The notes: a model not told the origin generated them from the sequence alone. A DNA stretch of 64,000 bases from an uncultured Spirochaetales bacterium (GCA_944390025.1 CALXOK010000001.1:1-64000); one strand, 5' to 3'; numbered from the stretch's first letter, positions 22,765-33,972 are shown. A program made the numbers and translations.

Positions 22765-25204
22765 AGCACCCCAGATACTTGATATAAGCGGAAAGACCGC
22801 AAACTTACAAAGCAGGCTTGAAGGCGATATCACTCATGCATATACAAAAGCAAGCCTGAACAGAACGAAACGCGATAAGAGCTTAGAGAGGATTCAGCGT
22901 GACTATAATCTCAAAATTGCAGAGTTAGAGCGGCAGGCTAAATCTGATGCTATTGACTTTGCTTTTTCCATAGTACAGTCACTTTTCAATACTGGTACGC
23001 AGTTGTATGGCCTGATTAAAGACGAGCAGACCCAGCAGGCCAATTATGATATTTCAAACTATACCAATGAACTCAGCACGTTGTTCAATGAGACTGTTGC
23101 GGATGGTTCAACCGGATATAAAGAAGACGAAAACGGCGAGCTGGTATTCCAGATTGCACCAAAAGTCCAGGAAGCTTATGATGGTTATGTTGCTGCAATA
23201 AACGATTCAGATATGATGTCATCAGTCAAGAACAATGCGCTGATGGCGTTTGAGTCCAGCTGGAGCAATCTGAAATACAATGCATCTGGAGTTGCGCTGG
23301 ATAATGCATATACGAAACGTAATGAACTGTTCAACGCAAATCTTGGTAATGCATTAATCTCAGATACCCAGATGCTGCTGGAGAATGGCGGAGTATTACC
23401 TGAAGGTGCTGCCTTTTCCGGAATTGCGGTTATTAATGGAAGATCCGACTGGGCGCCGGAAATCAAAGAACGTAAGAGCGCAGAATATGCCCGGAGTGTC
23501 TATTCTCAAGTCGCTATTGAGCGCGGATCGGAACTTGCTGTCTCACAAGGCTCTGAAGCCGCACAGGAGTATATATATTCGCTTCCAGGTTTACAGGAGC
23601 AGGACAGACAGACTGCATTGGCCTATGCCCAGAATGCGTTAGATCTCAGGCAGGGAGCTGTCAGCGAAAAAGCAGTTGCAATGATGGAGACTGCAATAAT
23701 GGAAGGATCCTCTCCTGATGACGTTTACAGCACTGTTCTTGAAAACCTTACCGGAGATTCACAGGAAACAAAAGCTGCCGTCTATTCAAAGATGAAGAAA
23801 GCCCAGCAGGATGCGGTTACTGAGATTGCAATGAATCAGTACAACCAGGATGTCACAGGTGGGCTGGAGGAACTTCAGAAGACATATGACGACTACAAGA
23901 GCGGAAAGTATGACTATCTATTTTCCGAGATACCGGAAACAGAGCAGTTATTTGTAGCCAAATATGAGGCGGCAATCAATGAGAGAACAAACGAACTTGC
24001 ATCGACACTCAACACGTCACGTGAAGATATAGAGGCCGCAGATACTTCAATTCTGGCAATGCTTGAATCCGGCGGTGAGAATATCATGGCAAGAATCGAT
24101 GCAGGGACACTTTCCCCTTCTGATGGTGTGGTTCTGTATGGAGATCTCTCCTCTCAGATTGCCGGGCAGTTACAGCTGCCTGAGAACAGGATGGCTCAGC
24201 AGACTGCACAGATCCAATTCCTTGGAAAGCTTGCTGACAATTATCTTCCTGCAAACTGGAAGACAAAGATCAATGATGCGCTTGATTCTGTTTACGCTTC
24301 ACTTTCTCTCAACGGATCTGAAAGTCAGCTTACGGATGAACAGATAACGGCGAAGAACAATATCTCGAACTATTCCTTCGGGCTTATTGCCGATATGTTC
24401 TACAACAGCTCAAACTACACGCTGGATGACGCTCTTACAGAAATCCAGAATCTGAAGGAATCCATCCTGATGTCCGGTATTGGTGGCAGCTATACAGGAG
24501 TGAGCGTACATGATGCCTCAGAAGGAAAGACTGTAAAGAAGAACACACAAGCCGCAATCAATCTCTTCAACTCCAACAGGCATTTTACCGGTCTTGTCTA
24601 TTCTGATGATGCAGAAGCCATGATTCAGAACGAGGTCAACGGTATTCCTGCAGCACCGAAGTTCAAGTTCATTTCCGAAGAAGTCGAGCAGAACTTCAAC
24701 AACGGCGCTCAGGCACTCATGCCTTATATAGCTGAATTTGCCGATGTTGATATCTCGAAGATCACTTATGCACCTGAAGCGCTTGCAGATGGTTCAATGG
24801 TCGCCTGCCCTGTTTATTACGCAGGAGGAGAGGCTTACAGAATCCGCAGTGAGCAGATTCAGATTCGCCGTGGTGATACATGGCAGCATGCCGGATTCAT
24901 TTCCTACAAGGAAAGCGAAATGAGAAGTCAGGGTAAAGCGTTCCGTGCCCAGGACAGTGCTCAGAAAGTGGAAGCTCCTGTCAATAGTCAGAAACCTTCT
25001 CAGAAGTCTTCTGGAAAACAGATCGGGTTTAAGGGAATCACGAGAGATGACTTTTCGCAGATGCTTCATGCGGACGTCAGTGTGTTTGACGGCATAGAGA
25101 CAAAAGAAGATGCCATAAAGCACAGAGATGAGATTCTGGACACATACAACAGTCCGACACTCAGGTATGAAATGGACAAATTCATTAAGGAGATTTGGGG
25201 ATAA
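22757..25204 (+). CDS. Internal virion/ejection protein
   Basis: This 815-residue protein overlaps the previous gene by 8 nt. It is helical, with repeated Ala/Gln-rich segments (residues about 30-500), and has a C-terminal Gln/Ser linker (about 735-755) before a small terminal domain. It lies between a coiled-coil core protein and the giant polyvalent protein, as T7 gp15-like proteins do. I see no lytic transglycosylase motif. Confidence 0.7.
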   Translation: MARAPQILDISGKTANLQSRLEGDITHAYTKASLNRTKRDKSLERIQRDYNLKIAELERQAKSDAIDFAFSIVQSLFNTGTQLYGLIKDEQTQQANYDISNYTNELSTLFNETVADGSTGYKEDENGELVFQIAPKVQEAYDGYVAAINDSDMMSSVKNNALMAFESSWSNLKYNASGVALDNAYTKRNELFNANLGNALISDTQMLLENGGVLPEGAAFSGIAVINGRSDWAPEIKERKSAEYARSVYSQVAIERGSELAVSQGSEAAQEYIYSLPGLQEQDRQTALAYAQNALDLRQGAVSEKAVAMMETAIMEGSSPDDVYSTVLENLTGDSQETKAAVYSKMKKAQQDAVTEIAMNQYNQDVTGGLEELQKTYDDYKSGKYDYLFSEIPETEQLFVAKYEAAINERTNELASTLNTSREDIEAADTSILAMLESGGENIMARIDAGTLSPSDGVVLYGDLSSQIAGQLQLPENRMAQQTAQIQFLGKLADNYLPANWKTKINDALDSVYASLSLNGSESQLTDEQITAKNNISNYSFGLIADMFYNSSNYTLDDALTEIQNLKESILMSGIGGSYTGVSVHDASEGKTVKKNTQAAINLFNSNRHFTGLVYSDDAEAMIQNEVNGIPAAPKFKFISEEVEQNFNNGAQALMPYIAEFADVDISKITYAPEALADGSMVACPVYYAGGEAYRIRSEQIQIRRGDTWQHAGFISYKESEMRSQGKAFRAQDSAQKVEAPVNSQKPSQKSSGKQIGFKGITRDDFSQMLHADVSVFDGIETKEDAIKHRDEILDTYNSPTLRYEMDKFIKEIWG

Positions 25205-28200
25205 TGCCGGCACTTACAGGTAACGTTTACGAAATGGCCAACAAGAATAAAGGCCTTGATATACAGAATGTCATCACTCCAGGAGAGAGGTATCAGAAAT
25301 ACCAGGAAGACAAAGAGGAGTACAACCAGATTCGTGCAAAACAGCTTGGCATTGAAATACCTGAAAAGACTGTTATGGAAACAGAGCCGACAGTATCTCC
25401 GTTTGAATCCAGGATTCAGTCTGCACTTGATACGGTGAGACTGTGGAGAGGCCCTGATTATGTCTTCACGGATGCCGAGTCAAAAGTGCTCGAGAATCTT
25501 CTTTCCGGAAGTGACAACCCTGATGAGGTCCTTTCAAGATTCATCGCATCTTCATCTCTTGCCGGAATGTCCGGATATGATGTGCAGACTGTATACGACA
25601 ATCTTGATCAGATTGCCCAGTTCTATACAGGCAAGGATTATATGCCTAACGACTCTACATTCTTCGAGAAGGTGGATGCATCTTTCAAGACAATCCAGGC
25701 GCAGAGAATCATGTCTCAGTACAAGGATGCCTATATATCCGGAGACTATGAAAAAGCCAGTGAATACGAAGCAAAGGTGCAGTCAATACTGGATGAAATC
25801 GGGGATGTCTTAACAGGTGTGCCTCAGAGTACCCTTGATGCTCTTGGAAATACCGTTCTTGAACAGACAGGGTACCTTTATAACATATTCCAGTCCGGTT
25901 CGTTATGGTCAATGGCCACAACAGCGGCGCTTACCGGTCTTGTCGCAATATCTCATCTCAATCCGATATCAGCAGGAATCGCTTATGCTTCAATACCGGC
26001 TTTCGCTGCAGGTGCTGCGAAAATAGGCGGTTTCTTTGAAACAACAAGTCTTGCTGAAGCTCAGTCATTCTGGGATATGATGCATGATCCGGAGACACCG
26101 GCGAATCCAGGAGCGGCAAACGTCTTATCTTTGCTCAACGGATTGTTTGTCGGTGCAACTGAAACCTTTCTTGATGGTCTCAGTTCAAGAGCCCTGAATA
26201 AAATCGGAGGCAAGAAGCTCAACGAACTTGGTGTATCGATGCTCGTTGATTCTTTTGCCACACGTGGAAGTAACCGCTTTGCTTATTCCCTTTTAGACTG
26301 GGTGACCGGTGCAGTGGACGAAGCCATGATCAATGAGTTCCCTCAGCAGGTCTGGGATTATATGACGGGTGTGGCTTATCGTCATATGTCCGGAGTCCCT
26401 GCTAATTTCGACTTCGGTGAAATGATGAGCGAATCCTTCAAAGCTGCAGCGGACGGATTACTGGTAGGTCTTGTTTATGGCGGCTTGGGGATTCCTTCTT
26501 CGATGAAGGATTATCAGTCGCTTTCACTTGAGCTGAGAAGGCAGGCAAACAAGATATCTTCCCGCGAACTCTTTTTCGAGGCGACAAACAACATGAAGCC
26601 GGAGGGAATGAGCTCTGCTGCCTATAAAGAAGCCCAGTCAAAAATCTGGGACGCAAGCGTAATTCAGAGAGATGAGTACATGGCGAAGAACTATGCCGGT
26701 ACAGTCATGGAAAGTCTGGAGATTGCCGAGAACGAACTCTTTGCCACAACTGACAAAGACGGGAACTCCATCATGCCGGATGGATCTGTCGAGCGGACTG
26801 CACAGGGAAGACTGTATTCTCAGGAAGTGTCAAATCCGATTGAAACGACTGTCTATTTCGGTAATGAGGAACAGAATACGGCATGGGGTTCTGTTTCATT
26901 CTCAGAGCGTGGAGATACAATCAAGATCAACAATGTCAGAGTTGCCATGGGTTATGAGTCGCTCAGGCCTGAAATGCTCACTCAGGTATTTTCTGACTAT
27001 GGATTCAACAAGACTATTGAATGGAATCCGACGACAAAAGGGCTTCAGGCGGTTAAACAGTCCCTTATCGATAACAATCCAGACAAGACCGGACTGAACT
27101 ATAAGGCGTATTCAACAAAAGCAAGTACACAAGCACTTGCAGATCAGATTCAGAAGAATATGTCTCTTACGCGTCCAGAAGCTCTGGTAAGCGCACAGCT
27201 TTATATGATGGCAGACAGAGGTGCGCTTTCGGCAAACAACAATGGGCAAATCTTTGGAGATGCCAAGTCGGATGGTATCGAGCTGAATGGAAGGCGAGGT
27301 GCCACAAACATTGCCAAATCCCTGATTTACGCAGGAGAGAATGCAGACGTCACTACGTTCGCACACGAACTGTTCCATGCAGCTGCAGCCGTCAGACCAA
27401 CTGAAAAGAAAGAGCTGACAGAAGCTGTCCGTAATACAGTATCCGCAGAAGAGAGTAAAGCAGAGCTTGAGGCTTTCATCAAAGACCATCAGCAGATCTG
27501 GGGAAATAATCTTGACATTGAAGGAGTGATGAAATCCTTCGAGACTATTTCTGACACTTGGACAAGGGAACAGGAAGAAAATCTGGCAAGGCTATATGAA
27601 GCTTACAGATCATCAACACAGTCGCAGCGCAGAAGCCTGCCCGAGAAGATTAAGGCAGCACTCTTGCGTCTGGCTGATTATATCAACCGTATTTATAAGA
27701 CCCTCAGAGACACTGTACCTCTCAATGAGGACATTGCAAAAGCTTTTGACAAACTTACAGGCATTGAGAAGCCAGCATCATCTTCGTCTCCATCTGGAAT
27801 AACCGATGGAATCAGATATCAGAGTTTAACAAAGAGCGAGTATGAAAGAATAGAAAAACAACTCAGGTCTATTCCATCCAACTTTGATGAGCAAGGACGT
27901 CATCTGGCTCCAAATAGTGCTGTCTCCAATCTGTCTTACGAGGACTGGGTGACAGTCAGGACCCCACAGTTCATCGCATGGTTCGGCGACTGGATAAACG
28001 ACCCTGATAATGCATCCAAGATAGTAGACGAAAATGGCGAGCCGTTGATTGTTTATCATGGCAGTTATGAAGATTTTTCTGTTTTTGACAGGGAAAGATC
28101 CAGAGCGAACGCAGATATACAAGGAAACTTCTTCAGCCCATTGCCAGAAGAGTCTGCAGACTATGGCCCAAATATAAGAGCATTCTTCCTGAATTTAAGG

Positions 28201-31200
28201 AATCCTGCAGATTATCGTACCGCATATACAGCCTTTAATAAATTCAAGGGGCAAGACAATGCGGGGATAAAAGCCAGAGAGTATCTCGAGAGTCAAAACT
28301 ATGATGGTGTCAACTTTGATGGAGAAGAGTATATAGCTTTTGAATCGAATCAGATTAAGAGTATCGATAATAATGGTAACTTTGATGCTGATAATCCCGA
28401 TATCTTCTTCCAGGAGGTAATCAACCGGATTGATGACGAAATCCATTCGTCAGCTTTAGATGCTGATGAGAATAAAGAACAGGCTGTCTCTGATTATTTA
28501 AAAAAGAAGGGGTTAGAAATTCCTTCCGAAGACATTATTGTCCTTTCAGACAATGCTGTTATAATTAAAGACGACAATGGTTATGACAAAGAAAAGCTCG
28601 AACAACTCAAAACCTCTGTTTATGAGCAATTATCGTTATTTGACGATAGTGGATCAAATGATGAACCACGGAATAAAGGAACTTCCAAAAGGCGGGAAAA
28701 TCCTTCTAAAAGACGGGCTTATCCTGACAGTTCCACCCCACTATTCCCCGAACTCAGAGGCACCTATCCAGAGACCTTCTCTCCAGGATCTGGATGGTCT
28801 GGTAGAGAAAGAAGTCCTCAGACAATTGAAGGAAAATGGAATTCATTCGGATATGTAAGATTTATTGGCGCACAGATTAATTCTCCATCTGATATTGCCA
28901 AACTATATTCGATTTACAGAAATCCACAGCTTGAATACTTTCATATCGTCCTGCTGAAGGACGGCAAGATAGTAAGACAGATTGGCATGTCATCTGGGCT
29001 TCCAAGTGTTACCTTGGCTATTCCTTATGGTATCAGCAATCAAGAAGAGCTTGCACGATATTTTGATAGTGATGATTTTGATCAGCTTTACCTTATCCAT
29101 AATCATCCTTCTGGTGACCCATCTCCTTCAGATGAAGATTTGTCAGTAACCGGCAGGTATGTGAGAGCTTATGTCAACAAAGAAGTTAAACATGTGATTC
29201 TTGACCATTCAACATTCTCATTGATTGAGAGTCCTGATAAAAAATTTTTTAATATAACAAGAAATGCATTAGTCGATGGTATACATAAGATTGATCCAAG
29301 ATTAACCATCTCTGACGAGTTAAGCTCACCTTTTGATATTGCAAACGCCGTAAGAAGACTTGCTGATAGTGGAACGCATATATTTTACTTATCAAATCAA
29401 CACAGAATCTTCTCATTCGATAGTTTTGATGTAGCCGATTTTGATAAGAGCATCAACAATTTGCTTCAGGAGATGAAAGATAAAAACTATGCGACAGGAG
29501 CTATTGTTACCAACAGTGATGAGGATTTTTCCGCGATAAGAGCAGCACTAAAAAATAGAGGCAACAGACTCCCTATCTTAGATATTATCTGGATTGGCGA
29601 CAACAGGTACAAATCGTTAATTGAATTGGGCGAGTTGGAAAGTTATCGATGGGATCGATCTGGAATTGCTTTAATGAATAAAAGCGCAGCGATGAAATGG
29701 GATAGTAAAAACAATCCTGATGTTCTATTTCAGAACGAAATCGACAGCCACTATACAGGACTATTCAGACGTGCCGGAGATGTGCCTGAAGCAACTTTCA
29801 ATCCAGAGTCTCCGCAACAGGCAATTAGTGCCGCAGATTATATGTCTCCTCCAGATTATCCGGATTTCTATGATGTCCCGGAAGATGGTGAGTATATTGA
29901 TGACCTGCTTGATCCGGGTAAGTGGGATACTCTTGTCAAACCTGAAGATGTCGGCATCAGGCCGGATGCGGATTACACCACATTACCTCTTGAACTTCAG
30001 ATGGGTTACACGTACGAGGAGGCTGTCGAAGCAACTTTACCGGATGTAAGGTATGTCGGCAGTGACAGCGCGAAAGATGCTCAGTTCATTGAGGCGATGG
30101 ATAATCCGGATACGTTCTATCGGTATATGTATCTGCTGGGAGAAAGTCTAAACCTTAACAGAAACGGAAAGAACGGATACAAGCCTTCTGCGAGTGCTCG
30201 TCTCATGATCGATCCTTACACAGATCAGAATCATCGTGAGCAAATCCAGGCGATGGCAAATGCCCGCGTCAGCAATGTTGACGTAAGGGAAGTCGCAAAA
30301 GCCTGGAACATGAAACAGGATGTTGATCCTGCCAGAGTGGAAACCGCAAGAAAGCAGATCAAGAAAGATGCAAGAATCTGGCGTGACTTCTTTGCAGATC
30401 TTACTGGTAATAAGGATATGAAGCCAAAGACTCTTATAGAGGGGCGGCTTGATGTGAGTGCAGACTCTCAGGGAAATTACAGATCAATCGATGAACTTGC
30501 AAAGATAGCCCGGGAGGCAGGCTTTGCAGATGTCGAAGCCAAGCTGAAGAACGGTAGTCTCAAGATGAGCGACATTGACAATGACGCCCTGAAGAACATC
30601 AAAGAACAGGTGAAGTCTTTGCGCCGCCAGTATGACTCGACAACAAAGACGAATGAGAAGCTCAACAGCACAATCAAGGATCTGAAGGCAACTATCGCTG
30701 AGAATGAGAAGGAGAAAGATGTCATCGACAAGAAGATCAATGGTGTCATCAGGCTTCTCAATGAGAATATTCCGCTCGAAGAGCAGCAGAATATCAGCAA
30801 GGAATTCACTAATCTGTCAAAGGAACTTAACTATCTTGAGCATGGCTATGATGAAATCTGGAATACGCAATTTAAGCCTACTGACGGCAGAACTGCAAGA
30901 GGCCAGAAAAAGATGGATCAGCTTAAAAGGCTTGCCGATGCAGAATGGAGAAAAGGTGCCAGAAGAGAGTATGGACTTGAAAACCTGAATGAAATCAAAG
31001 CCAGGATTAAAGATATTAAAACAAGGCTGAAAGAAATCAGGCTGAACTATGCTGTTGATGCAGCAAGGGGAATTCAAACCAGAACAAGCAGGCTTAATGC
31101 TCAGCTGACGAAGGCAAAGGAAACCATTGAATCCTATAAAGCTTCTGCCAATGCATATACCGCTCAGATTGATGAGATGAATAATTACATCACATCTCTC

Positions 31201-33969
31201 CAGGCAAGGTTTGCCCGTGAAGAACATCTGGTTGACATGCTCAGGAACAGTGAGAATGTCGAGCTTAATGAATTACGGACAGAGGTTGCCAATCTCAGAC
31301 GGAACGAGGCCGCGTTTGCAGATCAGATGGAAAAGACTGTCGGCAGACTCGAAGCGAACTACGAGGCCATGCTCCGGCATGCCCAGAGTCAGCGTGACCA
31401 GATTATCGAGAAACAGAGACAACAGAGAGCTCTGGAGGAAATCCGTGCTGAGAAGGCAAGTCTTGCGAAGATGATTATGGAGCCGGTCAACCTTTCCACG
31501 ACGGACTGGGAGACAGGTGGTCAGGCGATAATGGCAATTCAGGCAATGATTGATCCTGAATTCCGTCGCGAATGGATTTATGCACTGGACGTCAATCTCA
31601 AAGGCGAAGCAAGAAAGGGTACGATGACAATCCCTGAAGCTCAGAACTATTTTGCTCATCTTGATGAAGAGGGAAGACAGGCTGTCATCGATGCATTGTC
31701 CCCTCAGGTTATCGCAAGACTCACCGGTCAGAGAAAACCTCTCAATGACTGGACTGTTGAAGAGCTGAGAGAGATGGCCACTGAGGTCTACATGCTCAGG
31801 AAACTGGGAAGGGAAACCCTCACTGCAAAGAATGCATTCCTTCAGGAACAGGCGAAGTATATTGTCAAGTCAATGCTCGAGACATTGCGTCCATTAGCTG
31901 GCGATAACCTCAGAAACCTTCCCGGATCTCAGGAATCCCTTCAGCATGCAAGGAATCCTAAAACGAAAATCAATCAGATGATTTACTCATTCCGCCGCCC
32001 GCAGGAGCTCGTTCAGCTGATTGACGGTGGGTATGGCAATAAAGGCCCTGCATACAATCTTTTGATTGATGAAAAGCGTTATCACCAGAACCGTGCTCTG
32101 AACAAGATGGATGAAAGATTCTCCGTTATTGATCCGCTGATTACCAAAGAAACCGCTGAGAAACTTGCAAAGACTCATCGTGTGGATTTCGGAGACGGAT
32201 ATGTTCAGACTTTCACTCTTGATGACCTTGCATATATCTGGCTTTCCCAGTACGAGATGCAGAACCGTGCTGCCGTTGCGTTTGGAACTCTGATCACCCA
32301 GGAAGAGAAGGGCACCGGAATTCCGCGCGGGCTCGATGAAAACGGTATGCCGATGAGAGAGTATCTGACATCATCGGTCATTGCTGATGACGAAGTTCTT
32401 GAGCGTACCGGCTGGGACCGCTACAGGATTGCTTTGAATGAGGCTCGTATGGCTCTCGAAGAAGAAGGCCTGATGGACTTTGTTTCCGCAATCGAAAAGG
32501 ATCTCAACAGTCAGGGTGAGAGGCTTCAGAAGATGATGGTCTCGACATTCAACCAGCCAGTCCATCTTGTGGAACATTATCTTCCGATAAGAAGAAAGGA
32601 TCTTACAGGTGAGAATCTCGATCTGTCTGCAGATGCAATTCTCAACTATGGCAATTCCACTGTCATGCACAATCCGGAAAAGGGATTCACTATCCAGCGT
32701 GTCAATGTCCCGCCGCGTCAGCAGACTCCTGTGAATACTTCTCTTCTGTCAGTCTGGAGGAACTCTGTAAGACAGCAGGAATGGCTTATAGAGAGCGCTG
32801 CTTATATCAAGAAACTTCACAGGATTTTCAATAATAAGGAATTTCAGAACGCTCTTCAGAATGCATACTCATCAGGGCTTTACAGGGAGATTACCGACTA
32901 TATCGATCTCATTGCCAATCCTTATAAACAGGCAAGGAAATCAAGCGCTGAGAAGACATTCCGTGCCCTGCGCGGAAACCTTGCTGCGGCTTATTTAGGG
33001 TGGAAGGCTTCAGGAATAATCACGCAGGCAATCACATCTCCGATGCCGTTCTTCTCGGATGTTTCTCCTGTTCGTCTCATCAAGGCGTATATGGATATCG
33101 CTCAGGATTACTCGATCCTTTCTGAAATTGATGAGAAGAGTCCGATGATGAAGCACCGCTCAATGTCTTTCGTAGTCGAAGAGCTTGCACAGCGTGTACT
33201 CGATGCCGGTAACAATAAGGCAATCGAGAACTGGTATAAGTTCACCCAGACCGGGATGAAAGGTCTTGAGTGGATAGACCGTGTGGCGGTTGCCGGAGGA
33301 TGGCTTGCCAAATACCAGGAAGAGCTTCAGGCAGGGCTGGATAAAGGACTGGATACAGAGGCTGCGGAAACAGCTGCAGTCAAAGCTGCAGATGATCTTG
33401 TTCTGAAAGTACAGCCTACAGGTGATAAGACAGAGCTGGCTTCAATGTTCAGGACTGAAAGCGAATTTGCGAAAGCTATTCTTCAGTTCACCACTTCTTT
33501 GAATGTCATCTGGAACAATATCACTGCAGATTTACAAGGGTATTTAAGGAACAAGGAGTTCGGGAAAGTAGTCGGAACACTGGCCGGTTATGCCCTCTCC
33601 GGACTTCTGTTAGGTGCCGCTTTAACTGGATTTGATGACGACGATGATGCCGTGGATAAAGCCAGAAAGGTAGGTTACTTCACCCTGACTCAGTTCATGG
33701 ACTCTGCGCCATGGATAGGCTCTATGGTCAATGAGACTTTACAGCACGTTATAACAGGTGAGCGTGATTTCTACGGCTCCTCGTATCTGTTTCCAGCAGC
33801 AAATGAATTACTGCAGACTCTTGATGCTTTCGGTTCTGGAGATGTCCTCAAAGGACTTGAGAAGCTGGGTCGGGGAATTGGACTTGTGACCGGACTGCCG
33901 ACATCAATGCTCGGTCAGGTTAAGGATGCAATCGTGGATGCTGATCCATGGAAACTCATAGGGAGGTAA
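25204..33969 (+). CDS. Giant polyvalent internal virion protein
   Basis: This 2,921-residue protein has a hydrophobic N-terminal region (about 215-280). A zincin metallopeptidase follows (His721-Glu-Leu-Phe-His725). Next is an ADP-ribosyltransferase of the polyvalent type (YHGSYEDF with His952 to AFESNQIKSI with Glu1047). A RadC/JAB domain follows with the full JAMM set His1299, His1301, Ser1309, Asp1312. Then come long coiled coils (about 1790-2090), helical domains and a membrane-seeking C terminus. The arrangement is that of polyvalent proteins injected with phage DNA to act on host defences or cell functions. The segment 27800-29750 is more AT-rich than its flanks, as if the ART/JAB module had been acquired separately. 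The start overlaps the preceding TAA. Confidence 0.9.
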   Translation: MPALTGNVYEMANKNKGLDIQNVITPGERYQKYQEDKEEYNQIRAKQLGIEIPEKTVMETEPTVSPFESRIQSALDTVRLWRGPDYVFTDAESKVLENLLSGSDNPDEVLSRFIASSSLAGMSGYDVQTVYDNLDQIAQFYTGKDYMPNDSTFFEKVDASFKTIQAQRIMSQYKDAYISGDYEKASEYEAKVQSILDEIGDVLTGVPQSTLDALGNTVLEQTGYLYNIFQSGSLWSMATTAALTGLVAISHLNPISAGIAYASIPAFAAGAAKIGGFFETTSLAEAQSFWDMMHDPETPANPGAANVLSLLNGLFVGATETFLDGLSSRALNKIGGKKLNELGVSMLVDSFATRGSNRFAYSLLDWVTGAVDEAMINEFPQQVWDYMTGVAYRHMSGVPANFDFGEMMSESFKAAADGLLVGLVYGGLGIPSSMKDYQSLSLELRRQANKISSRELFFEATNNMKPEGMSSAAYKEAQSKIWDASVIQRDEYMAKNYAGTVMESLEIAENELFATTDKDGNSIMPDGSVERTAQGRLYSQEVSNPIETTVYFGNEEQNTAWGSVSFSERGDTIKINNVRVAMGYESLRPEMLTQVFSDYGFNKTIEWNPTTKGLQAVKQSLIDNNPDKTGLNYKAYSTKASTQALADQIQKNMSLTRPEALVSAQLYMMADRGALSANNNGQIFGDAKSDGIELNGRRGATNIAKSLIYAGENADVTTFAHELFHAAAAVRPTEKKELTEAVRNTVSAEESKAELEAFIKDHQQIWGNNLDIEGVMKSFETISDTWTREQEENLARLYEAYRSSTQSQRRSLPEKIKAALLRLADYINRIYKTLRDTVPLNEDIAKAFDKLTGIEKPASSSSPSGITDGIRYQSLTKSEYERIEKQLRSIPSNFDEQGRHLAPNSAVSNLSYEDWVTVRTPQFIAWFGDWINDPDNASKIVDENGEPLIVYHGSYEDFSVFDRERSRANADIQGNFFSPLPEESADYGPNIRAFFLNLRNPADYRTAYTAFNKFKGQDNAGIKAREYLESQNYDGVNFDGEEYIAFESNQIKSIDNNGNFDADNPDIFFQEVINRIDDEIHSSALDADENKEQAVSDYLKKKGLEIPSEDIIVLSDNAVIIKDDNGYDKEKLEQLKTSVYEQLSLFDDSGSNDEPRNKGTSKRRENPSKRRAYPDSSTPLFPELRGTYPETFSPGSGWSGRERSPQTIEGKWNSFGYVRFIGAQINSPSDIAKLYSIYRNPQLEYFHIVLLKDGKIVRQIGMSSGLPSVTLAIPYGISNQEELARYFDSDDFDQLYLIHNHPSGDPSPSDEDLSVTGRYVRAYVNKEVKHVILDHSTFSLIESPDKKFFNITRNALVDGIHKIDPRLTISDELSSPFDIANAVRRLADSGTHIFYLSNQHRIFSFDSFDVADFDKSINNLLQEMKDKNYATGAIVTNSDEDFSAIRAALKNRGNRLPILDIIWIGDNRYKSLIELGELESYRWDRSGIALMNKSAAMKWDSKNNPDVLFQNEIDSHYTGLFRRAGDVPEATFNPESPQQAISAADYMSPPDYPDFYDVPEDGEYIDDLLDPGKWDTLVKPEDVGIRPDADYTTLPLELQMGYTYEEAVEATLPDVRYVGSDSAKDAQFIEAMDNPDTFYRYMYLLGESLNLNRNGKNGYKPSASARLMIDPYTDQNHREQIQAMANARVSNVDVREVAKAWNMKQDVDPARVETARKQIKKDARIWRDFFADLTGNKDMKPKTLIEGRLDVSADSQGNYRSIDELAKIAREAGFADVEAKLKNGSLKMSDIDNDALKNIKEQVKSLRRQYDSTTKTNEKLNSTIKDLKATIAENEKEKDVIDKKINGVIRLLNENIPLEEQQNISKEFTNLSKELNYLEHGYDEIWNTQFKPTDGRTARGQKKMDQLKRLADAEWRKGARREYGLENLNEIKARIKDIKTRLKEIRLNYAVDAARGIQTRTSRLNAQLTKAKETIESYKASANAYTAQIDEMNNYITSLQARFAREEHLVDMLRNSENVELNELRTEVANLRRNEAAFADQMEKTVGRLEANYEAMLRHAQSQRDQIIEKQRQQRALEEIRAEKASLAKMIMEPVNLSTTDWETGGQAIMAIQAMIDPEFRREWIYALDVNLKGEARKGTMTIPEAQNYFAHLDEEGRQAVIDALSPQVIARLTGQRKPLNDWTVEELREMATEVYMLRKLGRETLTAKNAFLQEQAKYIVKSMLETLRPLAGDNLRNLPGSQESLQHARNPKTKINQMIYSFRRPQELVQLIDGGYGNKGPAYNLLIDEKRYHQNRALNKMDERFSVIDPLITKETAEKLAKTHRVDFGDGYVQTFTLDDLAYIWLSQYEMQNRAAVAFGTLITQEEKGTGIPRGLDENGMPMREYLTSSVIADDEVLERTGWDRYRIALNEARMALEEEGLMDFVSAIEKDLNSQGERLQKMMVSTFNQPVHLVEHYLPIRRKDLTGENLDLSADAILNYGNSTVMHNPEKGFTIQRVNVPPRQQTPVNTSLLSVWRNSVRQQEWLIESAAYIKKLHRIFNNKEFQNALQNAYSSGLYREITDYIDLIANPYKQARKSSAEKTFRALRGNLAAAYLGWKASGIITQAITSPMPFFSDVSPVRLIKAYMDIAQDYSILSEIDEKSPMMKHRSMSFVVEELAQRVLDAGNNKAIENWYKFTQTGMKGLEWIDRVAVAGGWLAKYQEELQAGLDKGLDTEAAETAAVKAADDLVLKVQPTGDKTELASMFRTESEFAKAILQFTTSLNVIWNNITADLQGYLRNKEFGKVVGTLAGYALSGLLLGAALTGFDDDDDAVDKARKVGYFTLTQFMDSAPWIGSMVNETLQHVITGERDFYGSSYLFPAANELLQTLDAFGSGDVLKGLEKLGRGIGLVTGLPTSMLGQVKDAIVDADPWKLIGR

Positions 33970-33972
33970 TTA

